A stretch of 64,000 nt of DNA from Novosphingobium sp. KA1 (GCF_017309955.1 NZ_CP021247.1:1947001-2011000); one strand, 5' to 3'. Shown: positions 51,684 through 60,950, counted from the first letter of the stretch. A program made the numbers and translations. The notes: generated by a model not told the origin, from the letters alone.

Positions 51684-53851
51684 TCGTCAAGCTTATCAAG
51701 GTTGCCAGGCAGGCGGGGGTGCCAACCAAGCTGCGCGATGATGTGTTTGCGCTCACCAGATATGTGGTCGATGCCGATCCCTGGGCCCTCGCCATGGTCG
51801 ACGAGGGCCGGGTGCGATCACTGACCGAATATCTCCATCATGCGCAGGAATTCGGGGTCGAGCCCGGTGAGAAGGCCGGGCATGTGGGCAAGCGCAATCT
51901 GGTCGGTGAAACGCTGCGAGAGCAGCAGATTGAGATGCTGGCCACGGCTTCGGCCGCGCCGCGCGTCGAATATCCTATGGTCCATATCATCGTGAGCTGG
52001 CGGACTGGTGAGGTGCCCACGCCGGCACAAGTCGATGAAGCCGTCGACATCATGCTCACCACCGCCGGTCTGGATCGCAGCGCAGCGCTTTATGCTGAGC
52101 ATGTCAACACCGCTTCCCGCCATGTCCATATCGCCGCCCTGCGAATCGACAGGGCCACGGGCGCGGCCGCAGGCAGCGAATGGCTCATCGACGATTTGCA
52201 TCAGGCGCTCTCTATCATCGAGGAGCGTCAGGGTTGGTCGGCAGAGCCCAATGCTCTTTATTATGCTCGCGGCGGCGCTGTGTTCGATGCCAAGGCGCAA
52301 CGCGTCGAAGACAGTTTGGACGGGAGCAAGCGACGGGTGCCCGGAACTGAGGTAATGATTCGCGACGCCGCTGGCCAGCGTGTCCGGGTCCGCGACAGAA
52401 ACGCCATCACGCCCGCCATGCTGAACAAGCGGGAAGGGATTCTCGAAGCATTGGCGGCCAGCACCAACTGGGCTGAGTTCCACGCACGCCTTCATAAGAT
52501 CGGCGTTTCTTATGAAGGCAAGGGGAGCGGAGCCCGCATCCATATCGGCGAGCAGTCGGAAAAGGCGTCTCAGGTGGCGCGTACCTTGTCGCTCTCAACG
52601 CTCCAGGCGAAATGGGGGGGCTTCGAGCCAAATGAAACTGTCCGGGATGATGCGTTCGAAAAGTACCGCGCAGCTCATAAGGCTCAACTGGCTCGCCTCC
52701 GGGCCGATCGCACCGCAGCGGTCGCTTCGATCCGTGCATGGGCCACTACCACGATCAAGGCTCTGCCGCGCGGAGGATCGACCCTGGTCAATGCCGCCGT
52801 TCTGGCGGAACGAGACGCGGCCATCCGCCAGCTCGAAGAAGTCTTCAAGGCCGCCATCAAGCGGTGCACCGACGCTCGCTTCACCCAGGCGGACGCTTGG
52901 AAGGGGGCTGGTTCCCCCAATCTTCCCGAGATAGTATCCCCCAGTCTGCTGCTGCCGGTTGCCACGGGCTATGAGGCAGAATGGCAGGCTCCCGCCCATC
53001 TTCGCGCCGAGCCGGACGAATGGCGGACACGGTATTTTGATGCCGATGACCGGCTGGTTCTCACCGATCATGGCAACATCATCGTCGTCAATCAGCCCGG
53101 CATGCCGGATGCGATCGACGCCGCGCTGCTGATGGCATCGCAGCGATGGGGCCGCGTAAGGGTGCGAGGGTCGGAGGCGTTCCTGCGGAGATGCGCCGAG
53201 CGCGGCGCGGTCTTGGGCCTGTCGCTGGTCGGTCCGGAAGGTTTGCCTTTGATAGCTGTTTCGACCACCACCCCGATGCCGGACGTTGTGACGGAGCCCA
53301 AGAATGCTGAAACTTTGCCGCTGCCCGCTCAGCAGATCGATCCCGTTCGGCAGGCGACGATCGACCGTCTGCTTTCCGATCTAGCCGAAATGGGAGCGAT
53401 CCCGGTCCGCCGTGCCGCCGATGGGCATCTACAGGTGGAATATGAAGACGATCGCTTTGCTCCTCGGCCGGAGTTGCGCATGGCCTCGCTGTTCGACGAG
53501 GATCCTCAGATCCAGGCATTCCTCCGCCACCAGCGCGAATCCATGATCGGTGCTGTCGAGCGCCATCTTGCCAGCTGGGAGGTTGCACCCGACAAAGATG
53601 CCGTGCTGAAATCTCTGGCCGGGCGCAAGGATCGCCTGGCCCGGGCCGCCTTCCTGGCCTTCGACGATCCGGATTTTGCAGCGATGCTGGAGAGAATCGA
53701 ACTGTCCCGACTGGAGCGGGAGCGCCGGATTGCTTTGGACGTCAAGCAAGGTCACGAGCGCATCATCCAACCGGAACCCAAGCGTAGAGAGGCCGAGATT
53801 GAAGCGGAAATGCCTATCCATATGCCTGGTAGGGGTGGGATTGCCGACTGA
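51680..53851 (+). CDS. VirD2/TraI-type relaxase (P-type) with LPD7-like region
   Basis: The 723-residue protein has an N-terminal relaxase domain: nucleophile candidate Y28 in DVFALTRYVVD, H102 in PMVHIIVSW, and HUH-like H148-x-H150 in SRHVHIAALRID. This order matches the MOBP relaxases, which nick at YATCCTG sites. The C-terminal part contains RWGRVRVRGSEAFLRRCAERGAVLG, like the LPD7 domain fused to such relaxases. It is coupled to the mobC-like gene by a 4 bp overlap. It would let the element be mobilized by a helper conjugation system. Confidence 0.88.
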   Translation: MIVKLIKVARQAGVPTKLRDDVFALTRYVVDADPWALAMVDEGRVRSLTEYLHHAQEFGVEPGEKAGHVGKRNLVGETLREQQIEMLATASAAPRVEYPMVHIIVSWRTGEVPTPAQVDEAVDIMLTTAGLDRSAALYAEHVNTASRHVHIAALRIDRATGAAAGSEWLIDDLHQALSIIEERQGWSAEPNALYYARGGAVFDAKAQRVEDSLDGSKRRVPGTEVMIRDAAGQRVRVRDRNAITPAMLNKREGILEALAASTNWAEFHARLHKIGVSYEGKGSGARIHIGEQSEKASQVARTLSLSTLQAKWGGFEPNETVRDDAFEKYRAAHKAQLARLRADRTAAVASIRAWATTTIKALPRGGSTLVNAAVLAERDAAIRQLEEVFKAAIKRCTDARFTQADAWKGAGSPNLPEIVSPSLLLPVATGYEAEWQAPAHLRAEPDEWRTRYFDADDRLVLTDHGNIIVVNQPGMPDAIDAALLMASQRWGRVRVRGSEAFLRRCAERGAVLGLSLVGPEGLPLIAVSTTTPMPDVVTEPKNAETLPLPAQQIDPVRQATIDRLLSDLAEMGAIPVRRAADGHLQVEYEDDRFAPRPELRMASLFDEDPQIQAFLRHQRESMIGAVERHLASWEVAPDKDAVLKSLAGRKDRLARAAFLAFDDPDFAAMLERIELSRLERERRIALDVKQGHERIIQPEPKRREAEIEAEMPIHMPGRGGIAD

Positions 53852-53982
53852 ACCACGAACTGAACGTCGCCATTCAACCGCAAAGGACAAAATATCAGGT
53901 TTCAGGAAGGGAGTTTGGCTCTGCCTCACGGATGAAAAATTCGGGGGAGTGGGGTCGGTCACCCTCCCTAGGAAACGAAGTC

Positions 53983-54486
53983 ATGCATACCACAGTTCCT
54001 GCGCCATATGCCGCGCCCTGCGTCGATGGTGTTGCCGCCAGCGCTTGCTCGCCCGGTCACATCATCAATCATGTCATCCGCCCGCTTCTCGACCGCATGG
54101 CTGGTGGTCCAACAGCTGACAACATCCTGGTCGAATCTGGAACCCGCTTCGAAATCGACAGCCGCTGGCTATTCGATCGGCTGACTGGCCAGACCGGGCA
54201 TGACAAGATCCACGTCTGGATCGACTTCGAGGCTTTGCCCCAACTTGTCCTCGATTGCGGTTTCAGCCTGGCATGGATGACCACGTGGGAATGCTCTTAT
54301 CGGTTTTGGGCCCGGCACGACGGTGCGCTCATCCTAATCCCGCTCGATCCCCAGGTCAGGCGGCATGTCACGATCGAGGACGGCCATCTGATGATCGCTG
54401 ACTGGTCAGCTTATACCACGCCCGCAGAGCGCGCCGCCGGCTTTAGCCGCGCAGATGCTGTGCTGGCCGGCCTGATGGGGAACTGA
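53983..54486 (+). CDS. Hypothetical protein of the mobilization module
   Basis: The 167-residue product starts at ATG 53983, with AGGAAACG upstream. It contains a region with strand-helix alternation (HVIRPLLDRMAGGPTADNILVESGTRFEIDSRWLFDRLTGQ in outline), WTTWECSYRFWARHDGALILIPLDPQ and an Ala-rich helix at the end. No motif or membrane helix is visible. It is followed 3 bp later by the gene at 54490, so the two are likely co-translated. Confidence 0.7.
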   Translation: MHTTVPAPYAAPCVDGVAASACSPGHIINHVIRPLLDRMAGGPTADNILVESGTRFEIDSRWLFDRLTGQTGHDKIHVWIDFEALPQLVLDCGFSLAWMTTWECSYRFWARHDGALILIPLDPQVRRHVTIEDGHLMIADWSAYTTPAERAAGFSRADAVLAGLMGN

Positions 54487-54489
54487 TCA

Positions 54490-55041
54490 ATGCTGGACTA
54501 TGCACCGGACCGCACGAAGCTCCCCTCCACCATCGATATCGGGCATGGCGTGATCCAGGCCGAATATCTCAACCGGGCGAATAACGTTGCGGCCGCAATC
54601 AACCGGCGGATTGATCCGCACGCGCGCGGGGAACCGACGTGCTATGCGTACAAGGTTCTTCTGCCGCCGAACGCGCCGGATGCCCTCGACGACCATCATG
54701 CGCTTTGCGCTCGATTCGAAGCCCAGATGATCCCGGCCCAAGTCGACCTGATGTCCGTCACCACCTTTCGGCACCCGCACGAGGTGCCCCACCATCTGGC
54801 GTGGCGCCGCACGCTGGCCTTTATCGGCGAGAAGTGTGTCGATCACTTTCATGTGGCAGGGATCGCGATCCAGCATGTTCCAGGCCTCGCTTCAAGAGAC
54901 AGCAAGCCGCATATCCATTTTCTGGCTTTCGCCAGAATTCTGCGCGGATCGACCTTTGGGTCCTTCTCGCCACTCGTGAAGCCTGGTGCGAAAGCGCTGG
55001 TCGGCAAGGAATGGGCGGCCTGGTTGAAGGTGCATCCATGA
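54490..55041 (+). CDS. Small protein with MobA/MobL-like HUH core
   Basis: The 183-residue protein ends with a segment that resembles the catalytic region of MobA/MobL relaxases: RRTLAFIGEKCVDHFHVAGIAIQH, a spacer, then DSKPHIHFLAFARILRG. H129 and the H141-x-H143 pair correspond to the family's metal-binding histidines. The N-terminal half lacks the AYR-type tyrosine region of full relaxases; Y26 and Y52 are the only nearby tyrosines. It could be a reduced nicking or replication enzyme, or a non-catalytic relic. It overlaps the next gene by 4 bp. Confidence 0.72.
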   Translation: MLDYAPDRTKLPSTIDIGHGVIQAEYLNRANNVAAAINRRIDPHARGEPTCYAYKVLLPPNAPDALDDHHALCARFEAQMIPAQVDLMSVTTFRHPHEVPHHLAWRRTLAFIGEKCVDHFHVAGIAIQHVPGLASRDSKPHIHFLAFARILRGSTFGSFSPLVKPGAKALVGKEWAAWLKVHP

Positions 55042-55535
55042 GCGGCGGAGATCGAATCGAGGTCGCCGCACGCTATCTGGCGGCACAGGGTGAGGTCGAG
55101 ATCCGCCGCATTCGTGCGATCCTGGAGCGGGCCCAGCATCTTCTGGATGCGGGAGACCTGTCTGCAGCGCAGATCACGGCGCTGAGACGCCCGGCCCCCT
55201 ATGCTTGGGAAAAGCCGCAGCTCTTTCCCATCGAGCGCGAGGTCAATGTCTATCAGGCCGTCGCAGAGGATCATGCCACCGGCCAAGGACATGACCTCTA
55301 TTATCATGCCAGCTTCGCCCGCAGCGTGGAAGAATGTCGCCGTCACTTCGCCACCGCCGTGGGGCCGCACCTTGCCAATGCGGCGATCATCGGTTGCGGC
55401 CATGATGCTGACATCCGGCATGCGGACCTGTTCATGTCGCTGGCCCTGCGCGAGTTCCTGGAATGTGGTGCCGATCCCGATCGGCGCCCGACTGTGCTGC
55501 GTTACGACGCCCACCTCCACTTCAATGCCAGTTGA
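55038..55535 (+). CDS. Hypothetical protein coupled to the HUH-like gene
   Basis: The 165-residue product starts at ATG 55038 in an ATGA overlap with the upstream gene. It is helical at the N-terminus (GEVEIRRIRAILERAQHLLDAGDLSAAQITALRR) and has a second half with His-rich, mixed structure (HDLYYHASFARSVEECRRHFATAVGPHLANAAIIGCGHDADIRHADLF in outline). The coupling to the HUH-like gene suggests a joint function. I do not recognise a family. Confidence 0.7.
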   Translation: MSGGDRIEVAARYLAAQGEVEIRRIRAILERAQHLLDAGDLSAAQITALRRPAPYAWEKPQLFPIEREVNVYQAVAEDHATGQGHDLYYHASFARSVEECRRHFATAVGPHLANAAIIGCGHDADIRHADLFMSLALREFLECGADPDRRPTVLRYDAHLHFNAS

Positions 55536-55655
55536 TCTCGCGATGACGGCCGGCTGCCGGGTGGAAGGCGGCAAGGCAATGAGGGGGAAGGCAGCAGGCT
55601 AACCGCAGGCATGAAAAAATCGGCGGTCGGCCCGCCCGCCAAGAAAGGACATAAT

Positions 55656-56387
55656 GTGAAGACGATTACCCTCGATGTCGAAACCGTGCTCGACGAGGAA
55701 GCGGCAGAGCGTTGCCATTACCGCAAAAATCCCGACGAGTTCGCGCCATGGATACTCCATAAGCCGGTCTGCGTGTCTATGCTGACCGTTGAACGCACCG
55801 ATTGGGATCGCGTGGCATTCTCGATCCATTCCGTGACGCGGGGCGATGCCTCCGAACGCGGCATGATCGATGAGGTCGAGCAATATCTGAGCGATGCGGA
55901 TCAGATCATTACCTTCAACGGGCACGGCTTCGACGCCCCGGTGCTCCGCGCCCGGGCAGCCGTGAACGAGATCGAGGCGCCCACGATCCTGCAGATGGGG
56001 CTTCGGTCCCGCCTCAACTTCCATCTTGATCTGCTCGACGTGGTTACATCGAGTGGATCGGCTCCCAGGATCAAGCTGGCTGAGCTTTGCGCACCATTCC
56101 GCATTCCGGTGAAGCTTCAGGCCGGCGGCGATGGCGTTGCCGATCTGGCGGCGGTCAACGATTGGCAAGGTATCCGGCACTATTGTCAAACCGACGTTGT
56201 CTCGACCTGGATCGCGTCGCAGATGTGGCTGTCCGCCAAGGATGCCGAGTTCGGGCGCACGCGGTGGTCAATGCTGGCGGACTGGGTGCTGGAAGAACAG
56301 CCTCGCCTTGCCCATTTGCTGCCTTATGTCTCGCTTCCGTCAGCTCGCCGGCTTGGCCCGTGGGATGATATGGATATCAGGCTTTAA
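55656..56387 (+). CDS. 3'-5' exonuclease, PolB-like (DNA_pol_B_exo2 type)
   Basis: The 243-residue protein has the DEDDy exonuclease motifs: ExoI TLDVETV (D-x-E), ExoII ITFNGHGFDAPVL (N-G-x-x-F-D) and ExoIII HYCQTDVVSTW (Y-x3-D). This matches the predicted 3'-5' exonucleases related to the PolB exonuclease domain. I chose GTG 55656, with AAAGGACAT upstream; ATG 55611 would add 15 residues. No polymerase domain is present, so it is a free-standing exonuclease, plausibly for element replication or repair. Confidence 0.85.
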   Translation: MKTITLDVETVLDEEAAERCHYRKNPDEFAPWILHKPVCVSMLTVERTDWDRVAFSIHSVTRGDASERGMIDEVEQYLSDADQIITFNGHGFDAPVLRARAAVNEIEAPTILQMGLRSRLNFHLDLLDVVTSSGSAPRIKLAELCAPFRIPVKLQAGGDGVADLAAVNDWQGIRHYCQTDVVSTWIASQMWLSAKDAEFGRTRWSMLADWVLEEQPRLAHLLPYVSLPSARRLGPWDDMDIRL

Positions 56388-56491
56388 TGATCAAAGCATG
56401 AGGTTGGACATCACTGGATCCGATTGGGGCAAGGCAAGGTCGGCACCTTCGCCGCTCAAGGGCTTGGCGTGTGCTTGTATGAATATCTCTC

Positions 56492-56520
56492 TGTACCCGC
56501 GTGTACCAAACGCGGGTACA
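56492..56520. other. Perfect hairpin between convergent exonuclease and mcrC genes
   Basis: The arms 56492-56502 and 56510-56520 pair over 11 bp around a 7-base loop. It lies in the gap 56388-56545 between convergent genes and has no T-tract. It may serve as a shared transcription end. Confidence 0.5.
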
Positions 56521-56545
56521 TGGCTGCCATTGCAGCGAGAGTGAC

Positions 56546-57859
56546 TTATGAGGCTACTAGCTGCGGCACGATGGCTCGCTTTAGCGCAGACGCCACGCCA
56601 TCCACGACGTTGAGATCGATTGTTGCCAGGAACAGCCGCTCGCGGCCGGCGGCGAACCCATAGTCGCGATGCGTCTGGCTGCCTTGATCGCGGCATGAAG
56701 GATAGAGCAGCATAAGCCTGTCACAGCGATAGAGCCGGGCGTAGGCCATCATCTGGTAAATATCGGCCTGGGCCACCCCCGGGCGCTCGTCGCGGGGAAG
56801 GTCCAGCCTTTTCCATTTCGTGTCGATGATCGCCAGGATCTTGCGATCCTCGCGTTGCCGCAGGATCAGATCCGGGCGGGTCAGGAAATGGATGCCTTGC
56901 GTATCTTCCCCTGCCGACCAGGGGCCAAGGCAATGCCGCAGGCCGCCCTGTTCGACGACATCGATACCGCTGCCGGTCAGGCTCTGGCGCAACCGGGCCG
57001 CGATATAGGCCTCGAACAGGTCGTTCATGGGAAACAGCAGGGTCAGCCCTTGCGCGGCGGCGGCCTCGTGATGGGTGGCCTGCCATTCGCGCAGCAGGAA
57101 CAGCTTCGCCAGATCGAGCAGGCTGCGCCAGCGCTGGTTGCTACGGTCGATACGGATGCGTTTCCATGGCAGGGCGCTGGCCGGTGTATCGGGAATGCCG
57201 TCGAGGGCATGGCGCAACTCGGCCAGCAGGCGCTGCGTTTCCAGTCCGCGCGCATGGCGGGACAGCATGATGACACAGGCCTTCATCACCCGCATCAGCG
57301 GCGTATCATTTTCCAGACTGTCAAACCGGCAGGCGAGCCGGTCGGGGCGCGCCGCATGCACAGTGAACTGCCGCGTGATGTCGAGCCGCCCGCGCAAGGC
57401 GCGCAGATCGTCCTCCCGCTCGACATAATGGCGCGGCAATCCCCGGCGCACCTGCGCCAACAATTTCTGCGCGAACAGGCGGATAAGCACGTCGAGCAGG
57501 GTTTCGTCCTGCCGCGCCATGGCGGCCTCCGCGCCCCCGGCGAGGTCGAGGCCCAGCGCGACATCGAGCATGTGGACAAGCCGGTGCCTGACCTGCCCCT
57601 TGTCGTCGCCCTGTTCGGCTTGTTCCTCATCGACCTTTGGCAGGATCTCGAGACTGGCTCCCGGAACGGCCAGCACACCCACCACCTGCCGCACATGCAG
57701 TCGCCGGTTGATCTCGACGAGAATCTTGCCGCCATCCGTGCCGCCGGAAGGGTGGTCAGCCGCCGCCGCGAGCAGGGCATCGGCCTGCTCGCGCGAAAAG
57801 CCCTCGGTGCCAATCGGAATGCTGCCCCATTCCCGGCAGCTGAGATGCCTTGCCTTCAT
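56546..57859 (-). CDS. mcrC: McrC-like subunit of a type IV restriction system
   Basis: The 437-residue protein has the McrC layout: an N-terminal domain, a middle helical region (DRLACRFDSLENDTPLMRVMKACVIML) and a C-terminal PD-(D/E)XK nuclease with LTRPDLILRQ followed by ILAIIDTKWKRL (D-x-K). It gives the cleavage activity once McrB GTPase is assembled. ATG 57859 overlaps the mcrB stop by one base (TGATG), so the two are coupled. Confidence 0.93.
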   Translation of the reverse strand: MKARHLSCREWGSIPIGTEGFSREQADALLAAAADHPSGGTDGGKILVEINRRLHVRQVVGVLAVPGASLEILPKVDEEQAEQGDDKGQVRHRLVHMLDVALGLDLAGGAEAAMARQDETLLDVLIRLFAQKLLAQVRRGLPRHYVEREDDLRALRGRLDITRQFTVHAARPDRLACRFDSLENDTPLMRVMKACVIMLSRHARGLETQRLLAELRHALDGIPDTPASALPWKRIRIDRSNQRWRSLLDLAKLFLLREWQATHHEAAAAQGLTLLFPMNDLFEAYIAARLRQSLTGSGIDVVEQGGLRHCLGPWSAGEDTQGIHFLTRPDLILRQREDRKILAIIDTKWKRLDLPRDERPGVAQADIYQMMAYARLYRCDRLMLLYPSCRDQGSQTHRDYGFAAGRERLFLATIDLNVVDGVASALKRAIVPQLVAS

Positions 57860-60444
57860 CAGCCTTCTTCGTCCGTATCCTGCGTGGAAGGCGACGCGAT
57901 CCTGCCGATGAGAATGCCATAGGCGTCCTCATCGAACGTTTCCCTGACGCTCCAGCTGATCGCCTCGCGGCGCACCGCGCGGCCTTCGAGGCCGGGAGGC
58001 ACCGGGAGATCATCGCGCCGGATAAAGCCGTTGCCCATAACAGCGGCGATCATGCTCCAGTCCTCGAAGAAATACTCCTGAAGGAGTGGCAGGACCTTCC
58101 GGCGCATGACCTGGTCCACATCGCCCTGCGTGGTGCAATGCATGAAGAAGGCATGGCCGACGCGGTGATCGCGGTCGATCAGATATTCCAGCCGCTGGTT
58201 GATGGTGTGGAGCACAAGGTCCAGCTCAAGCCCCGGCACCCTATCCTTGAGCTTTGTGGCGTCGGGTTCCAGTTCGGTGAACTCGAAACGGCGGCGCAGG
58301 GCTGTATCAAGCAGGGCAACCGACCGATCGGCCGTGTTCATCGTGCCCAGGATATGCAGGTTGCCGGGAACACCGAACAGCTTCTGGGAATAGGGCAGGC
58401 GTACTTCCAGCGCATTGGTCTGGCCGAGGCGCTTGTCGGGCTCGATCAGGGTGATGAGCTCGCCAAACACGCGCGAAACATTGGCGCGGTTGATCTCGTC
58501 GATGACCAGGACATAGGGGCGCTGGTTGAGGGGTTTGGTGTCCTTGCCAAGGACAATGGCCGAGAGGCCTGCCCAATCGATGGCATCGGGCGCTAGGCGG
58601 TAGAAGGAGTGCCGGCGAAACCATCGGGGGTAGAACCGGTCTCGATCCTGTCCCTGATCGTCCCGCCACAACCATTGCACGCGACGTCGATGCGGATGGC
58701 GATCTAGATGCGGATCGAAGACGTAGGGGCCGGTGACCTGCCCGAGAGCGCGAAAGCGATCGCGACCATCGGAAACGACGACATAGTCTCCTGCCTGCAT
58801 CCAGGACCGAAAGCCGAAGATTTGCTCGACATTGGCATCCTTGCCGGTCGCGTCGGGATGGCCGTCGGCGCGCCATTGGCTGAGGATCTCGGACAATTTG
58901 TCGAAACGCGGGTCGCTCCAGTCGGTGTGGCCGCCCCAACCGAGTGTGATTTCATCTTGATCCAGCGCTGCAAGGATCTGGGCTTCTTCCGTGCCGCGTT
59001 CGCCCAACGCAACTTTGAAGATGGGGCGTGTGGCGTCGAGCGTTAATGGTGAGGAGGCGCCTGCATCGAGCGAGGCCCGCTCCGCCATGTCCCGAAAAAT
59101 GCCCTTGTGGACTTTGAGACGGAGGCCGGACGCCTCCTTCTGAACAAGTGCCTCCTCGTCCTCGCCTTCATCGTCCATGGGGGGGCGGAGCCCTTCGACA
59201 AAGTCCTCATAGGAAAAGCTCTGGTGGAAGGTCACGAATTCGATGCGTTTGTCCGCGCGAAGGCGATTGTAAACCTCCATCAGTTCGCCCCTGTCCTCAG
59301 GGGCTTCTTCACCGCAGAGCTCAACAGCCCGGCGTGCCGTGGCATAGGTTTTCCCGGTGCCGGGCGGGCCATAAAGGATCTCATTGGTCGGTGCGATCAT
59401 GCTCGTTTCATCCTGTATGGCTTCATCAGACGTGGCCGGGCTATCCTGAAGGTCGTCTGGCCAATAAGGGAGGCGCTTATCGGGCAGTGGCGACCGACGC
59501 ATTTCCTCCGGGGCTTCCTTGGCAAACCGCTGCGCAAAGGCCGCAAAACCGATCTCGTCGAGCGGGTAGTCGGCTTGCTCGCCCAGCCCTTTGCCGTCGG
59601 CTTTCTTGTCGTACACGGTCAGTACCGGGGGTGTCTTACGGAGACAGCCCAATGAAGGATAGGCGAGTACCTTCTCCTTTTCCTTGCGCCCGAAGCGCAG
59701 CTCATAGGGAGGGATCTTGGCATGATACCAGTCAAAACCAGCGTCATGAATCAAAAGGATGAGCCGCAGGAACAGTGATTGTTGTTCTGTGCTCCAAGCG
59801 GAAAAGATCGCTTCAAATTTCTGATGGCCATGGGTGAAATGTTCGAGAGCCGCTTTCGCCCGGGCATCTTCATCGAGCCAGAATCTGAATATTGTTGTAG
59901 AACTCATGTTGGCACCGAAGCGGTCGGGACAGGGCACATTTGCCATCTCCCGGAACTTTTCCCCTTGCAAGGCCTGGCAGATGTTTGCCCAAGCCTCATT
60001 GAGCTCCAATGTATCGTTCAGCTCACGAACCCGAAGCTCGATATGGGTAAGGCCTTCTTTCCGGGCTGGCTCGATGTACATTTCGAGGACAGCCGCCCTG
60101 ATGACATCGGCATCGCTGCCCTTGTTTGGCTCGCCGGCAAGAAAGCGACCATATTGTCTCAGCCACAGGGCCCAACTAGAAAGCCGGTTCAGAGGCTTCT
60201 GCGAATCCGGCAGGAGAATGCGAAAATCCTCGCCACCCTCTTTGGCATCTTGTCGCATCGCGCCGAGCTTGGCGCGAATGGCCGCAAATCCGTCTTCAGC
60301 AAAGGCCGCCTCAAGGTCGGGCCAAGAAAAGCGCAGGGCGTTCAGTTGCTGCTCGATCTTGCGGACAGCATAGGCGCGCGTGTTCTGCGCTTTTTCAGTC
60401 ACGCCCCCGGACGCCAGCCAGGCTTTGAACTCTTCATCTCTCAT
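57859..60444 (-). CDS. mcrB: McrB-like AAA+ GTPase with inserted domain
   Basis: The 861-residue protein carries the McrB motifs: Walker A GPPGTGKT (359-366), the Walker B block YVLVIDEINRANVSRVFGELITLIE (644-668 in outline) and the GTP-specific MNTADRS (702-708). Between Walker A and B lies a 160-residue insert (about 470-630) with AGDYVVVSDGRDRFRALGQVTG, which looks like a PUA/EVE-type base-recognition domain placed within the AAA+ fold. The N-terminal 340 residues are helical and not typical of E. coli McrB. Substrate is inferred to be modified DNA. It is the upstream partner of mcrC. Confidence 0.9.
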   Translation of the reverse strand: MRDEEFKAWLASGGVTEKAQNTRAYAVRKIEQQLNALRFSWPDLEAAFAEDGFAAIRAKLGAMRQDAKEGGEDFRILLPDSQKPLNRLSSWALWLRQYGRFLAGEPNKGSDADVIRAAVLEMYIEPARKEGLTHIELRVRELNDTLELNEAWANICQALQGEKFREMANVPCPDRFGANMSSTTIFRFWLDEDARAKAALEHFTHGHQKFEAIFSAWSTEQQSLFLRLILLIHDAGFDWYHAKIPPYELRFGRKEKEKVLAYPSLGCLRKTPPVLTVYDKKADGKGLGEQADYPLDEIGFAAFAQRFAKEAPEEMRRSPLPDKRLPYWPDDLQDSPATSDEAIQDETSMIAPTNEILYGPPGTGKTYATARRAVELCGEEAPEDRGELMEVYNRLRADKRIEFVTFHQSFSYEDFVEGLRPPMDDEGEDEEALVQKEASGLRLKVHKGIFRDMAERASLDAGASSPLTLDATRPIFKVALGERGTEEAQILAALDQDEITLGWGGHTDWSDPRFDKLSEILSQWRADGHPDATGKDANVEQIFGFRSWMQAGDYVVVSDGRDRFRALGQVTGPYVFDPHLDRHPHRRRVQWLWRDDQGQDRDRFYPRWFRRHSFYRLAPDAIDWAGLSAIVLGKDTKPLNQRPYVLVIDEINRANVSRVFGELITLIEPDKRLGQTNALEVRLPYSQKLFGVPGNLHILGTMNTADRSVALLDTALRRRFEFTELEPDATKLKDRVPGLELDLVLHTINQRLEYLIDRDHRVGHAFFMHCTTQGDVDQVMRRKVLPLLQEYFFEDWSMIAAVMGNGFIRRDDLPVPPGLEGRAVRREAISWSVRETFDEDAYGILIGRIASPSTQDTDEEG

Positions 60445-60473
60445 GATTTGATTCCGTTGGTTTTATGCGGGGC

Positions 60474-60950
60474 TCAGCCTGCCAGGCAGTGGGAAAGCTT
60501 GGCGCTGACCGGGTTCCATATCGCGGCATCCGAAGCAGGATATTCGAGCACAAAGGAGACCTCGCGGTCCTTGTTCAGCATCGTGCGCTGGTAGAAGGTC
60601 TTGCCTTTGCCGGCTCCGGACAGCACGAACCATTCGGGACGGCTCACCTGATAAGTGACGGTATACCCCTGGGAAACGAAGCGCTTGGCCGCGTCTGACT
60701 TGGCTTGGGCGACAGTGTCGCCAACCGCGTTGTAGCCGCCCCAGACGCGCAAGGTTGCGCCATGGGGACCAACAAACACTCGGCCATCCCCGTTGTCGGC
60801 TTCGCGCTGGGGCCGCAAAAGATCGGCGGGGTAGCAAACCGAATAGCCAAAGCGCGCATTGCCGTAGGTCTGCCAATTGTGCTGAGCTTGGGTATGCGCC
60901 ATTGGAATGGCTGCGCAAATCGCCATGGCAAGCATTGTCATTCGCTTCAT
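60474..60950 (-). CDS. Secreted protein of unknown function next to mcrB
   Basis: The 158-residue precursor has a signal peptide (MTMLAMAICAAIPMAHTQAQ). The mature part, WQTYGNARFGYSVCYPADLL, then GRVFVGPHGATLRVWGGYN and KGKTFYQRTMLNKDREVSFVLEYPASDAAIWNPVSAKLSHC in outline, is a compact beta domain with two cysteines. Similar small periplasmic proteins occur in many proteobacteria as free-standing genes. It ends 29 bp before mcrB, so it might be co-transcribed, but its role in restriction is doubtful. Confidence 0.8.
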   Translation of the reverse strand: MKRMTMLAMAICAAIPMAHTQAQHNWQTYGNARFGYSVCYPADLLRPQREADNGDGRVFVGPHGATLRVWGGYNAVGDTVAQAKSDAAKRFVSQGYTVTYQVSRPEWFVLSGAGKGKTFYQRTMLNKDREVSFVLEYPASDAAIWNPVSAKLSHCLAG

